64,000 nucleotides of DNA from positions 204,574 through 268,573 of the forward strand of contig NZ_JBHUEE010000007.1 in NCBI RefSeq assembly GCF_042680605.1. Reading direction: 5' to 3'. Under the pieces are notes generated by a model. That model was not told the origin of the DNA and searched no databases. It worked only from the letters and a program-made list of their open reading frames with translations. This DNA comes from Allobogoriella deserti. Lineage in GTDB: Bacteria > Actinomycetota > Actinomycetes > Actinomycetales > Actinomycetaceae. Below, piece by piece: positions 55,555 to 64,000 of this stretch; the stretch's first letter is position 1; every line of letters begins with the position of its first letter. The position numbers and the translations under genes were made by a program.

Positions 55555-58452
55555 TCATGCGCGGGTGGCCTCTTCGAGGAGTTCGAGGATGTGCCGGTAG
55601 GGCCGGCCGGTCGCCGTCGTCATCCCCAGTTCGCAGGTGCGGTTCGCCGATGCGTAGGCGTCGAACGGACGGCTGCCGATCTCGGCGGCCTCGGCGGCCG
55701 TCGCGGAGGCCGTCAGCTCCGGATGGAGCATGCCGCGGTCACCGGCGTAGGCGCAGCAGCCCCAGTTCTCCGGGACGTACACCTCCTCGGCGACGGCGGC
55801 GGCCACGTCCCGCAGGGCGTCACCCGCGCCGAGGGCAGTGGTCGAGCAGGTCGGATGCAGGGCGATCGAGCCGAGGCGAGCGGTGACGGTCAGGCGTGGC
55901 AGCAGGTCGCGGGCGAAAACGACGGCGTCCACGATGGTCAGGCCGGGCGCCTCGGCGACGGTGCTCGCGTTGCCGGCGGCGCCGGCCGTGCTGACGGTGC
56001 TGATGACGTCCTGCATGGTCCGCAGGCCCTCGGTGCACGAGGCGGCGTCGGCGACGACGGGGAGCCGGCCGCCGTCGGAGGCCGCGTGCAGGATCGGCAG
56101 CACCCGCTCGCTCATGGTGCGGTAGCCGGCGATGTAGCCCTTGGACTTCCAGGGCGTGCCGCAGCAGAGGTCGTCGAGCCCGTCCGGGATCGTCAGCTCG
56201 ACGCCGGCGCGACGAGCCAGGCGCATGAGTGCGGCTGTCGCGCCGATCCCGCGGTCCGCACCGGGGTCCGTCCCGGTCCGCTCGGGCGCAAACAGGGTGC
56301 CGAGGCACGCGGCGAACAGGACCGCGTCGTCCGGTGGGGGCCGGACGCTCGTTTCCCGGGCGCTGCCCGGCCGGCGCGGCGTGGTCCTCGGCCGGGCGCG
56401 GCCACCCGGCGGCAACGCACTGTCGTACCGGGGGACGACGTCGGTCCCCAGAGCGCGCCGCGCGGTGTGCGTCGCGGCGGTGACCGCCGCGGTAGGGAGC
56501 TTGTCCGCCGTCGTCAGGGCGGCGCCGCCCGCGCGGGCGGTCGCGGCCCAGTGGTCCGCGGCCAGCGACCACGCCGCCTGCAGCCCGGGCCCGGCCTGCT
56601 CGGCGCGCAGTCGGCGCACGAGATCACCGGTGTTGATGTCCACCGGGCACGCGGTGGCACACATGCCGTCGACGGCGCAGGTCTGGACGCCGTCGTAGTC
56701 GTAGTCGCGGCGTAGTTCGGCGGCCAACTGCACCTGGCGCGGGTCCCCGGACGCCTCCGCGGCGGCGAGCTCGCGCCGCAGCACGATCCGTTGCCGCGGG
56801 GTGGTGGTGAGGTCCTTGCTCGGGCAGACCGGTTCGCAGTAACCGCACTCGACGCACCGGTCGACCTCGGGTTCGACGGTGGGCACGCTCTTGAGGTGAC
56901 GCAGGTAGCTATCCGGGTCGTCGCTGAGCACGACGCCCGGGTTGAGCAGACCGTCCGGGTCGACGAGCCGCTTGATCTCTGCCATGACGGCGTAGAGCTC
57001 GTCACCGTACTGTCGCTGCACGAACGGTGCCATGATGCGGCCGGTGCCGTGCTCGGCCTTGAGCGAGCCGCCCTGGCCGAGGATGAGGTCGACCAGGTCG
57101 GCAGTGAAGCGCACGTACCGCTCGACGCAGGCCGGGTCGTCGAATCGCTCGCTGAGCAGGAAGTGGATGTTGCCGTCCTTGGCGTGGCCGAAGATCACCG
57201 AGTCGGCGTACTCGTGTGCCGCGAACAGCTCGGCGAGCCGAGCGCAGGTCTCCCCGAGTCGGTCGACCGGCACGACCACGTCCTCGAGGAGGGCGGTGGT
57301 GCCGGAGGGGCGGGCGCCGGCGACGGCGGCGTAGAGCCCCTTGCGTACGTGCCACAGAGCGGCGCGCCGGTCCGGGTCGGTCGTCAGCTCCGCGGGCGCG
57401 GTCAGCGGGAGGCTCGCGAACAGGTCGCCACAGCGCGAGGTGGACGCGGCGAGCTCGTCCGAGCTCGCCGCCTGGACCTCGACCAGAAGGGCGGCGTGCC
57501 GGTCGACGTCGACCGCGGCGATCTCGGCGGGGACGGTCGTGCCCGTCTGGGCGACACGGAGAGAGGCGGCGTCGAGGAGCTCGACGGTGGCGAGCCCGGC
57601 CTCGACGAGTGCCGGCAGCGCCGCGGTGGCGGCGGCCAGGTCGGCGAAGACGAGCAGACCGGTGGCCGCCTGCGGCAGGACCTCGACCGTCTCGAATGTG
57701 GCCTCGGCGACGAAGGCGAGCGTCCCTTCGCTGCCGACGACCAGGTGGGCAAGGATGTCGGCCGGCCGGTCGAAGTCGATCAGGGCGTTGATGCCGTAAC
57801 CCATGGTGTTCTTCATGGCGAACTGGCGGCGGATCTCGGCGACGGACTCCTCGGAGGCGAGCAGCCGCTCCCGCAGGGCGAGCAGTCCGTCATGCAGCGC
57901 CGGCTCCTTCTCCCGCAGGACGGCGTCGGCGTCGGGCGCCCCGGTGTCCAGCACGGTGCCGCTGGGCAGCACCAGCCGCATCGAGACCAGCGTGCGGTAG
58001 GTGTTGTGGTGCGTGCCGCAGGCCATCCCGGAGGAGTTGTTGTTGACGACGCCGCCGACAGTGCAGGCGATCTCGCTAGCCGGGTCGGGGCCGAGCTTGC
58101 GGCCGTGGCGCGCCAGTCTGGTGTTGACCTGACGGACCGTGGCGCCCGGCTCCGCCGTGACCTGGGCTCCGCGGTCGTCGGCCTCGATCCGGCGGAAGTG
58201 ACGGCGGGTGTCGACGAGGACGCTGTCGCTGATCGCCTGCCCGGACAGGCTCGTCCCACCGGACCGGAAGGTCACCGGCCGCCGCGCGGCGCGGGCCGCG
58301 CGGAACGCGCCGGCGACCTCCTCGGCACTGGTCGGGGTGAGCACCAGCTCCGGGACGAGCAGGTAGTGCGAGGCGTCGTGGGCCATCTTCAGACGGTCGA
58401 TGGCCCGGTCGCTGACGGTGGTGCGCCCGTCGAGCAGCGCCTCGTCCAGCAC
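55555..58452 (-). CDS. FAD/[4Fe-4S] oxidoreductase (D-lactate-dehydrogenase-like), one chain
   Basis: 965 residues from GTG 58452. Order: FAD_binding_4 domain (RSGGTSLSGQA; PGATVRQVNTRLARHGRKLGPDPAS; GGVVNNNSSGM), FAD-oxidase C domain (to ~500, with the HAKDGNIHF motif), ferredoxin-type clusters CVECGYCEPVCPS (near 534) and CAVDGMCATACPV (near 590), then CCG-type regions with CCGTPWKSKGY (near 762) and WGCCAYAGDRGML (near 902). It corresponds to glycolate oxidase GlcD and GlcF parts fused, like the Dld-II quinone-linked D-lactate dehydrogenases. Membrane-peripheral electron transfer to quinone is expected. Two bases downstream of lpd. Confidence 0.93.
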   Translation of the reverse strand: MLDEALLDGRTTVSDRAIDRLKMAHDASHYLLVPELVLTPTSAEEVAGAFRAARAARRPVTFRSGGTSLSGQAISDSVLVDTRRHFRRIEADDRGAQVTAEPGATVRQVNTRLARHGRKLGPDPASEIACTVGGVVNNNSSGMACGTHHNTYRTLVSMRLVLPSGTVLDTGAPDADAVLREKEPALHDGLLALRERLLASEESVAEIRRQFAMKNTMGYGINALIDFDRPADILAHLVVGSEGTLAFVAEATFETVEVLPQAATGLLVFADLAAATAALPALVEAGLATVELLDAASLRVAQTGTTVPAEIAAVDVDRHAALLVEVQAASSDELAASTSRCGDLFASLPLTAPAELTTDPDRRAALWHVRKGLYAAVAGARPSGTTALLEDVVVPVDRLGETCARLAELFAAHEYADSVIFGHAKDGNIHFLLSERFDDPACVERYVRFTADLVDLILGQGGSLKAEHGTGRIMAPFVQRQYGDELYAVMAEIKRLVDPDGLLNPGVVLSDDPDSYLRHLKSVPTVEPEVDRCVECGYCEPVCPSKDLTTTPRQRIVLRRELAAAEASGDPRQVQLAAELRRDYDYDGVQTCAVDGMCATACPVDINTGDLVRRLRAEQAGPGLQAAWSLAADHWAATARAGGAALTTADKLPTAAVTAATHTARRALGTDVVPRYDSALPPGGRARPRTTPRRPGSARETSVRPPPDDAVLFAACLGTLFAPERTGTDPGADRGIGATAALMRLARRAGVELTIPDGLDDLCCGTPWKSKGYIAGYRTMSERVLPILHAASDGGRLPVVADAASCTEGLRTMQDVISTVSTAGAAGNASTVAEAPGLTIVDAVVFARDLLPRLTVTARLGSIALHPTCSTTALGAGDALRDVAAAVAEEVYVPENWGCCAYAGDRGMLHPELTASATAAEAAEIGSRPFDAYASANRTCELGMTTATGRPYRHILELLEEATRA

Positions 58453-58454
58453 GG

Positions 58455-59855
58455 TCAGAGGTTGATCATGTGCCCGGCGATGCCCTCGACGGCCTCCTTG
58501 ACCGCCTCGGACAAGGTCGGGTGGGCGAAGACGTTGCGGGCCACCTCATCGGCCGTGAGGTCCCACTTCTGCGCGAGCGTAAGGGCCGGCAGCAGTTCGG
58601 TGACGTCCGGGCCGATCATGTGGGCGCCGAGGATCTCGTTGTACTTGGCGTCCGCCACGACCTTGACGAACCCGACGGCGTCACCCAGACCCATGGCCTT
58701 GCCGTTCGCGGAGAACGGGAACTGCGCCGTCTTGACGTCGTACCCTTTCTCTTTGGCCTGCTCCTCGCTGTAGCCGAACGAGGCGATCTGCGGCTGGCAG
58801 TAGGTGGCGCGCGGGATCATGTCGAAGTCGACCGGCATGGTCTCCGCGTCCGCGATGGTCTCGGCGGCGACGACGCCCATCGCCTCGGCCACGTGGGCGA
58901 GCATGAGCTTGCCGGTGCAGTCACCGATCGCGTAGACGCCGTCGACGTTGGTACGGCCGCGCTCGTCCACGGCGATGGCGCCGCGCTCGGTCAGCTCGAC
59001 GCCGGCGGCCTCCAGGCCGTAGCCCTGCACCCGCGGCGCGAAGCCGAACGCGGCGAGCATCTTGTCGGCCTCGAGCACCTGTTCGTCTCCCCCGGCGGCC
59101 GGTGCGACGGTGACCCGCACCCCGGAACCGGTGTCCTCGACGCCCTTGACGGCGGTACCGGTCATGACCTTCACACCGAGCTTCTTGAAGTGCTTGGCGA
59201 GCTCCTTGGAGATGGCGGCGTCCTCGGTGGGCACCATCCGGTCGAGGAACTCGACGATGGTGACGTCCACGCCGAAGTTGGCCATCACGTAGGCAAACTC
59301 GACGCCGATGGCGCCGGAGCCGCCGATGACGATGGAACTCGGCAGCTCGTCGGTGAGGATCTGCTCCTCGTAGGTGACGACGTTATCGCTCAGCTCGACG
59401 CCGGGCACGGTGCGGACCGTGGCACCGGTGGCGAGGATGAGGTTGTCGAAGGTGTAGGAGCTGGTGGACCCGTCCTCGCCGGCCACGTCGATCGACGTCG
59501 CGCCGGTGAGGGTGCCCCAGCCGTTGATCTCGGTGATCTTGTTCTTCTTCATCAGGAAGTGGACACCCTTGACGATGCCCTCGGAGACCTGACGGCTGCG
59601 CTTGTGGGTGGGGGCGTACTCCATGGTCGCGTCCCCGGTGATGCCGAACTTGTCCTTCTCGGTGTTGAGGACGTGGGCCAGCTCGGCGTTGCGGAGCAGT
59701 GCCTTGGACGGGATGCACCCGACGTTGAGGCAGACACCGCCCCAGTACTTCTCCTCGACCACAGCCACGGACTTGCCGAGCTGGGCGGCGCGAATGGCGG
59801 CGACGTACCCTCCGGGGCCGGCGCCGAGGACCAGGACATCGAAGTGCGTGCTCAC
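58455..59855 (-). CDS. lpdA: Dihydrolipoyl dehydrogenase
   Basis: 466 residues from GTG 59855. THFDVLVLGAGPGGYVAAIRAAQLG binds FAD, GGVCLNVGCIPSKALL (near 39-53) holds the redox-active Cys pair, VIGGSGAIGVEFAYVMANFG binds NAD, VYAIGDCTG is the second FAD motif, and FAHPTLSEAVKEAV near the end has the His-Glu catalytic dyad. It is the E3 subunit of 2-oxoacid dehydrogenase complexes. The stop is two bases from the GTG of the FAD/Fe-S enzyme, so both are probably on one transcript. Confidence 0.96.
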   Translation of the reverse strand: MSTHFDVLVLGAGPGGYVAAIRAAQLGKSVAVVEEKYWGGVCLNVGCIPSKALLRNAELAHVLNTEKDKFGITGDATMEYAPTHKRSRQVSEGIVKGVHFLMKKNKITEINGWGTLTGATSIDVAGEDGSTSSYTFDNLILATGATVRTVPGVELSDNVVTYEEQILTDELPSSIVIGGSGAIGVEFAYVMANFGVDVTIVEFLDRMVPTEDAAISKELAKHFKKLGVKVMTGTAVKGVEDTGSGVRVTVAPAAGGDEQVLEADKMLAAFGFAPRVQGYGLEAAGVELTERGAIAVDERGRTNVDGVYAIGDCTGKLMLAHVAEAMGVVAAETIADAETMPVDFDMIPRATYCQPQIASFGYSEEQAKEKGYDVKTAQFPFSANGKAMGLGDAVGFVKVVADAKYNEILGAHMIGPDVTELLPALTLAQKWDLTADEVARNVFAHPTLSEAVKEAVEGIAGHMINL

Positions 59856-59992
59856 CCGGACAAACCTAGTCGTCCACGACGGTCTCGCGCCGCCCCGTGT
59901 CGTCATCGGCACGTCCGGAGCCGGCCGCACGGCCGGCCGGTCGCGAAAATCAGCTGACGACGGCGCCGGCCGGCCCCGTAGCGTTCCTGCCC

Positions 59993-60358
59993 ATGGAGGA
60001 CTGGATCGAGCACCGCCGGGAGGACGGCGAGCGCGTGGGGTGGATCCGCCCGGCAGGCGAGGACTTCGTGGTCGTCGACCTGCTCGGGCGGGAGGACCCG
60101 ACGCCGCGCGACTGGCTCGGCGCAGAGGAGGCGCTCGAGGAGCGCGGGCTGCGCTGGCTCGCCGAGCCGTGGGAGCTCGAGCTCGACGGCGGGCGCGTCG
60201 TGCCGGTCCGGATCGCCAGCGTCAGCCCGGACGCGGTGACCGTCCAGACCGAGGACTTCGGCGACGTGAACGCCGCGGTGACGGTCTACCGCTTGCCGTT
60301 CCCGGCCCCGCCGGGACTGCGGCCGCGCACCGCGACGGCGACACCGGGAGGGTTCTGA
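59993..60358 (+). CDS. Conserved hypothetical protein
   Basis: 121 residues from ATG 59993 (MEDWIEHRREDGERVGWIRP). It is a beta-rich, acidic protein with alternating hydrophobic strands (DFVVVDLLGRE, GGRVVPVRIASVS, AVTVQTEDFG, AAVTVYRLPFPAP). I do not recognise a named family. The upstream frame to 59897 is Pro/Ala-rich and less likely. It is divergent from lpdA and convergent with arsR. Confidence 0.7.
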   Translation: MEDWIEHRREDGERVGWIRPAGEDFVVVDLLGREDPTPRDWLGAEEALEERGLRWLAEPWELELDGGRVVPVRIASVSPDAVTVQTEDFGDVNAAVTVYRLPFPAPPGLRPRTATATPGGF

Positions 60359-60376
60359 GTCACTCGCGAGGCGGGT

Positions 60377-60760
60377 TCACTCGCCCACCGGGCGAACGAG
60401 CACGGACCCGAGTTCCTCGAGCGCGTCGGGGACCACGGCGTAGTAGGCCCACCGCCCGCGCTTCTCCCGCGTGAGCAGGCCGGCGTCGACGAGGATCTTG
60501 AGGTGGTGCGAGACCGTGGGCTGGGACAGGCCGACGGGTTCGGTGAGGTCGCAGACACACGCTTCGGCGCCGTCGTGCCCAGCGATGAGAGACAGCAGCC
60601 GAAGCCGAGTGGGGTCGGCCACGGCTTTGAAGCCCGCGGCCAGACGCTCGGCGTCGGCCTCGGCGAGCGGGGTCCGCACGAGCGGGACGCAGCAGCCGGC
60701 GCCAGTGCTCACACCGGAGCCGGGGCCGGTGGTCTCCCGAGTGGGCAGTGTCGCACTCAT
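60377..60760 (-). CDS. arsR: ArsR-family arsenic-responsive repressor
   Basis: 127 residues from ATG 60760. Winged-helix domain: AERLAAGFKAVADPTRLRLLSLI, EACVCDLTEPVGLSQPTVSHHLKIL (a version of the ELCVCDL motif whose Cys pair senses As(III)) and REKRGRWAYYAVVPDAL. An extra N-terminal Cys pair (GAGCCVPLVRTPL near residue 24) may add metalloid ligands. Divergent from the flavin monooxygenase and ACR3 genes; two palindromic sites lie between them. The long form to 60829 would overlap the operators and is unlikely. Confidence 0.92.
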   Translation of the reverse strand: MSATLPTRETTGPGSGVSTGAGCCVPLVRTPLAEADAERLAAGFKAVADPTRLRLLSLIAGHDGAEACVCDLTEPVGLSQPTVSHHLKILVDAGLLTREKRGRWAYYAVVPDALEELGSVLVRPVGE

Positions 60761-60781
60761 GGGAACGAGTATGCCGCACCG

Positions 60782-60844
60782 ATTGACAATCTTCGATACC
60801 TCCGGGCAGAGTGACGACGACCCAGCCAATCGACGTTTGTCGAT
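60782..60844. promoter_or_regulatory. arsR / monooxygenase divergent promoter with two ArsR-type operators
   Basis: ATCGAC-GTTT-GTCGAT (60829-60844) is a perfect inverted repeat. ATTGAC-AATC-TTCGAT (60782-60797) has the same spacing with imperfect arms and includes a TTGACA box for the rightward promoter. The pair is centred about 47 bases apart between arsR (start 60760) and the monooxygenase start (60868), as expected for ArsR control of both directions. Confidence 0.75.
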
Positions 60845-60867
60845 CTATAGCTCGCCAGGAGGTCGAT

Positions 60868-62283
60868 GTGTCCGAGGAACTGCCCGTCGTTGTCATCGGT
60901 GCCGGACCGGCGGGACTCGCCGCCGCCGCCCATCTCCTGGAACGCGGTCTGGAACCACTCGTGCTGGAGGCAGGGTCCGAGGTGGGCGCGGCCGTGCGGG
61001 ACTGGGCGCACATCCGCCTGTTCTCGCCGTGGCGGTACAACATCGACGACGCCGCGCGGAGGCTCCTGGAACCGACCGGGTGGACCGAGCCGCGGCCAAC
61101 CCGGCTGCCCACCGGCGGGGACCTCGCCACCGAGTACCTCGAGCCGCTCGCCGCCACGCCCACGCTGCGGGACCGGATCCGGACGGGCAGCCGCGTCGTC
61201 GCCGTCGCGCGTGAGGGGCGGGACAAGACGCACCAGCGCGAACGGGACGGCCGGCCGTTCCTCGTGCGGACCGTGACCGACGGGGCGGTGGTGGATCACC
61301 GGGCCCGGGCCGTCATCGACGCCTCGGGCACCTGGTCCACGCCGAACCCTCTCGGCGCCTCCGGCCTGCCGGCGGTCGGGGAGGACTCGCCCGAGGTCGC
61401 CTCCGCTCTGCTCGCCGCGCTGCCCGACGTGCTCGGCCAGGATCGGGAACGCGTCGCGGATCGGCACGTCCTGGTGGTCGGTGCCGGGCACAGCGCCACG
61501 AACACGCTGCTCAATCTCGTCGAGTTACGCCGGGACGCGCCGGAGACCCGCATCACCTGGGCGATCCGTGGCGCCTCACCCGAACGGACCTACGGCGGGC
61601 AGGACGCGGACGGACTGCCGGCCCGCGGCCAGCTCGGCTCACGGCTCAGGCGGGCGGTCGAGGCCGGGCTGGTCGAACTGCGAACGTCGGCGACCGTGCA
61701 GGCACTGGCACCTGCCGACGAGGGGCAGGTCGCCGTCGTCCTCGACTCGCCGGACGGGCGGCAGCGACTGGTGGTCGACGCGGTTGCGGGCGCCACCGGC
61801 TTCCGCCCGGAGTTGGGCATGCTGCGCGAGCTTCGGCTCGATCTCGACCCCGGAGTCGAGGCGCCGAGCAAGCTGGCACCGCTGATCGACCCGGAGTTCC
61901 ACTCCTGCGGCACCGTGCCCGCACACGGCACCGACGTCCTGGCGCACCCGGAGGAGGGCTTCTTCATCGCCGGGATGAAGTCCTACGGCCGGGCGCCGAC
62001 GTTCCTGCTCGCCACCGGGTATGAACAGGTCCGTTCGATCGCGGCGCACCTGGCCGGTGACACCCGTGGCGCCGGGGCGGTGCCCCTGGATCTTCCGGAG
62101 ACCGGCGTGTGCTCGACGGCGGCGCCCGCGACGGATGAGGACGGTCTGCCGGTCGTGGCCGAGTCGGCCGAGCCGGCCGAGTCGGCCGAGCCGGCCGGAG
62201 CCGGTGGCGGCTGCTGCGGACCGGCCGAGCCCGCGCTCATCGGCGTGCCGACCGGTCTACAGCATGGGCGCGCCGGCGGCTGA
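60868..62283 (+). CDS. ArsO-like FAD-dependent monooxygenase of the arsenic cluster
   Basis: 471 residues from GTG 60868, with CAGGAGGT upstream. ELPVVVIGAGPAGLAAAAHLLERG binds FAD; HVLVVGAGHSATNTLLNL is the second Rossmann motif (NADPH). GATGFRPELGML and HPEEGFFIAGMKSYGRAPTFLLATGYEQV are typical of ArsO-type flavoproteins found in ars operons. The C-terminus carries an Ala/Glu/Pro repeat (ESAEPAESAEP) and GGGCCGP, a vicinal Cys pair able to bind arsenite. The biochemical role of the ArsO group is unsettled. First of the two rightward ars genes. Confidence 0.88.
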   Translation: MSEELPVVVIGAGPAGLAAAAHLLERGLEPLVLEAGSEVGAAVRDWAHIRLFSPWRYNIDDAARRLLEPTGWTEPRPTRLPTGGDLATEYLEPLAATPTLRDRIRTGSRVVAVAREGRDKTHQRERDGRPFLVRTVTDGAVVDHRARAVIDASGTWSTPNPLGASGLPAVGEDSPEVASALLAALPDVLGQDRERVADRHVLVVGAGHSATNTLLNLVELRRDAPETRITWAIRGASPERTYGGQDADGLPARGQLGSRLRRAVEAGLVELRTSATVQALAPADEGQVAVVLDSPDGRQRLVVDAVAGATGFRPELGMLRELRLDLDPGVEAPSKLAPLIDPEFHSCGTVPAHGTDVLAHPEEGFFIAGMKSYGRAPTFLLATGYEQVRSIAAHLAGDTRGAGAVPLDLPETGVCSTAAPATDEDGLPVVAESAEPAESAEPAGAGGGCCGPAEPALIGVPTGLQHGRAGG

Positions 62284-62391
62284 GCCTGCTCCGGTCCTTC
62301 CGCGCACCGCCGCGGCACTGCACGGTGAACCGCGTGCCGAGCCGCCCCGCGAGACGATCACGTGACGCCGACCCACGAGAGGTTCCTACGC

Positions 62392-63486
62392 GTGCCCACC
62401 ACGGCCACCACCCCGCCCGAGACGGCCGTCGCCGCCCGCCTGTCCACCCTGGACCGCCTCCTGCCCCTCTGGATCGTCGCAGCCATGGCCGCTGGACTCG
62501 CTTTAGGCCGTTTCCTGCCGCAGCTCGCGGGGTGGCTGGACACGGTCTCGGTTGGGTCGGTGTCGTTGCCCATCGCCGCCGGACTGCTCGTCATGATGTA
62601 TCCGGTCCTGGCCAAGGTCCGCTACGACGAGACCGGCACGGTGATCGGCGACCGCCGGCTCATCGTCACCTCACTGGTGCTGAACTGGGTGGTGGGTCCC
62701 GCACTGATGTTCGCCCTGGCGTGGCTGCTGCTGGCCGATCTGCCGGAGTACCGCACCGGCTTGATCATCGTCGGCCTGGCCCGCTGCATCGCCATGGTGC
62801 TGATCTGGAACGACCTCGCCTGCGGTGACCGCGAGGCGGCCGCTGTGCTGGTCGCCCTGAACTCCGTGTTCCAGGTCCTGGCATTCGCGGCGTTGGGATG
62901 GTTCTACCTTCAGATCCTGCCGAGCTGGCTGGGCCTGGCGACGACGAGTGCGGAGTTCTCGATCGGGGCCATCATGGTCAGTGTCCTGGTCTTCCTCGGG
63001 ATCCCCCTGGTCGCGGGTTTCCTCAGCCGCACCATCGGTGAGCGCACGCGCGGTCGTGCCTGGTACGAGGAGCGCTTCCTGCCGAAGGTCGGGCCCTGGG
63101 CGCTCTACGGCCTGCTGTTTACGATCGTGGTGCTGTTCGCGTTGCAGGGCGAGCAGATCGCGGCACGTCCGTGGGACGTTGCGCGCATCGCCGCGCCCCT
63201 GGTCATCTACTTCCTCCTCACGTTCGGCATCGGCATGCTGGCCGGCCGACTGCTCGGCTTGGGGTACCCGCGGACGACGACGCTCGCGTTCACCGCGGCG
63301 GGCAACAACTTCGAGCTCGCCATCGCCGTCGCGATCGGCACCTTCGGTGTGACCTCGGGACAAGCACTGGCCGGGGTTGTCGGACCGCTCATCGAGGTGC
63401 CGGTGCTCGTCGGGCTCGTCTACGTCGCGCTCACCTCGCGCCGGTTCTTCACGTCGGGTCGGACCCTTCCCTCCAGTCAGACCTGA
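62392..63486 (+). CDS. acr3: ACR3-family arsenite efflux permease
   Basis: 364 residues from GTG 62392 (GAGAGG upstream; a second GTG at 62362 adds ten residues). Ten membrane segments, with LPLWIVAAMAAGLALGRFLP at the start. GLARCIAMVLIWNDLACGDREAAAVLVALNSVFQ near residues 130-164 is the ACR3 signature with the conserved transport Cys. AAGNNFELAIAVAIGTFG near 313 is the second conserved re-entrant region. It exports As(OH)3 using the proton gradient. 108 bases downstream of the monooxygenase, under the same ArsR. Confidence 0.94.
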   Translation: MPTTATTPPETAVAARLSTLDRLLPLWIVAAMAAGLALGRFLPQLAGWLDTVSVGSVSLPIAAGLLVMMYPVLAKVRYDETGTVIGDRRLIVTSLVLNWVVGPALMFALAWLLLADLPEYRTGLIIVGLARCIAMVLIWNDLACGDREAAAVLVALNSVFQVLAFAALGWFYLQILPSWLGLATTSAEFSIGAIMVSVLVFLGIPLVAGFLSRTIGERTRGRAWYEERFLPKVGPWALYGLLFTIVVLFALQGEQIAARPWDVARIAAPLVIYFLLTFGIGMLAGRLLGLGYPRTTTLAFTAAGNNFELAIAVAIGTFGVTSGQALAGVVGPLIEVPVLVGLVYVALTSRRFFTSGRTLPSSQT

Positions 63487-63540
63487 CGCCCTCCGATCGG
63501 GTCTGCGTTACCCCCTCCGGACGGGCGCCAGTTGCCCCTC

Positions 63541-63594
63541 GGGTCGAGTTGCCGGGGTTTCCACAGGTGGGTTGAGTTGCCGCGGTGTCCACAG
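63541..63594. repeat. Two 26-bp imperfect direct repeats upstream of the DUF222 gene
   Basis: GGGTCGAGTTGCCGGGGTTT plus CCACAG (63541-63566) is followed after two bases by GGGTTGAGTTGCCGCGGTGT plus CCACAG (63569-63594), differing at three of 26 positions. They lie in the 265-base gap after acr3. The rest of the gap shows the sequence TTCGATACTGTG (about 63640-63651), possibly promoter-related, and nothing else clear. Confidence 0.75.
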
Positions 63595-63751
63595 ATTTGG
63601 CGGAATGTCGCGGAAAACCTCGACGTGTCGTACGCGTGTTCGATACTGTGGGGGTAGATCAATGGCACACGCACCGAGGCGCACGGCCTGACTGCCGGGG
63701 GCGGCATCGCCGGCTGGTTGGGGTCATCGCCTGAGGGAAGGGAGAGGGTCG

Positions 63752-64000
63752 ATGACGACGACGATCGAGCCTCCCCACGAGACCGAGACCGAGACCGATA
63801 TCGGCACTGGCACCGGCACTGAGGCGGGGGCGGGGTTGTCGGTGGCACAGCGGTTCGCGGTGATCACCGAGCAGCTGGCCGCCCTGGCCGAGGTCGATGC
63901 CCACGGCCTGGCCTCGGCGGAGATCCTCGAGGCGATCGATGCGGCCGAGCAGGCCCGCCGGCGCCTGGAAGCGGTCACGCTGGGGTTGTTCTCCGCGGCC
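63752..64000 (+). CDS. DUF222 (13E12-repeat) family protein, N-terminal part (runs off window)
   Basis: Starts at ATG 63752 after GGGAGAG. After a low-complexity N-terminus (TETETDIGTGTGTE) comes the helical stretch LAALAEVDAHGLASAEILEAIDAAEQARRRLEAVTL, typical of DUF222 proteins, which usually end in an HNH nuclease domain and exist in many copies in actinobacterial genomes. The 83 residues visible end at the window edge, so the presence of HNH cannot be checked. Confidence 0.8.
   Translation, partial: MTTTIEPPHETETETDIGTGTGTEAGAGLSVAQRFAVITEQLAALAEVDAHGLASAEILEAIDAAEQARRRLEAVTLGLFSAA

Overview
The window is chromosomal DNA of a very GC-rich Gram-positive actinobacterium. The supporting signs are pervasive G/C third positions, many GTG starts, dense 4-bp gene overlaps, an F420-type LLM oxidoreductase, an LPXTG surface protein, a Tat-type secreted DUF4185 protein and a DUF222/13E12-type gene. 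A Micrococcales-like genus is plausible but not proven. I saw no rRNA, tRNA, CRISPR array, transposase or phage gene.

Layout. 1-3.2 kb: a truncated LacI regulator, a LysR regulator divergent from a DMT-type exporter, and an NAD(P)-binding protein, with three copies of a 70-nt palindromic element. 3.4-5 kb: a GH13 alpha-glucan/trehalose enzyme. 5.2-15.6 kb: the most striking locus, nine co-directional genes joined by eight consecutive 4-bp start/stop overlaps. They encode a carbamoyltransferase, a GT2-GmhB fusion, two GT9 (heptosyltransferase-like) enzymes, two GT4-like glycosyltransferases, GmhA, HldE and an SDR. Together they predict synthesis of ADP-heptose from sedoheptulose-7-phosphate and its use in a carbamoylated heptose glycan or glycoside in a Gram-positive cell. 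Convergent to it (15.6-18.7 kb) lie a DUF4185 secreted protein, a UDP-glucuronate decarboxylase-like epimerase and another GT2.

19-24.8 kb: a small acidic protein, a Zn-alcohol dehydrogenase, an SDR fused to a helical (ferritin-like?) domain, a YbdK-type carboxylate-amine ligase and a GH29 fucosidase. 24.9-29.3 kb: a patatin lipase, then a run of very small proteins, a ribbon-helix-helix protein with an operator-like palindrome across its own start codon, and a DUF4097 protein. 29.4-32.5 kb: an NTF2-like protein, a CYTH protein, an aldo/keto reductase and an LLM oxidoreductase. 32.6-41.9 kb: an alpha-galactoside/rhamnoside utilisation locus (ABC importer, GH36, ROK regulator with a clear operator, GH78).

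42-50 kb: a membrane protein, a secreted peptidoglycan-binding protein, a molybdopterin reductase, an FAD dehydrogenase and an LPXTG-anchored 5'-nucleotidase. 50-60.4 kb: mostly housekeeping genes (M23 peptidase, metallophosphoesterase, RNase Z, SufE/rhodanese, FAD/Fe-S oxidoreductase, Lpd). 60.4-63.5 kb: an arsenic cluster (ArsR / flavin monooxygenase / ACR3). 63.75 kb to the end: the start of a DUF222 gene.

Two families of non-coding repeats run through the window: a 70-nt palindromic element (four copies) and clusters of a 19-bp unit arranged as head-to-head arrays (three sites). Coordinates and translations were checked by hand; functions rest on motif recognition, not on database searches.
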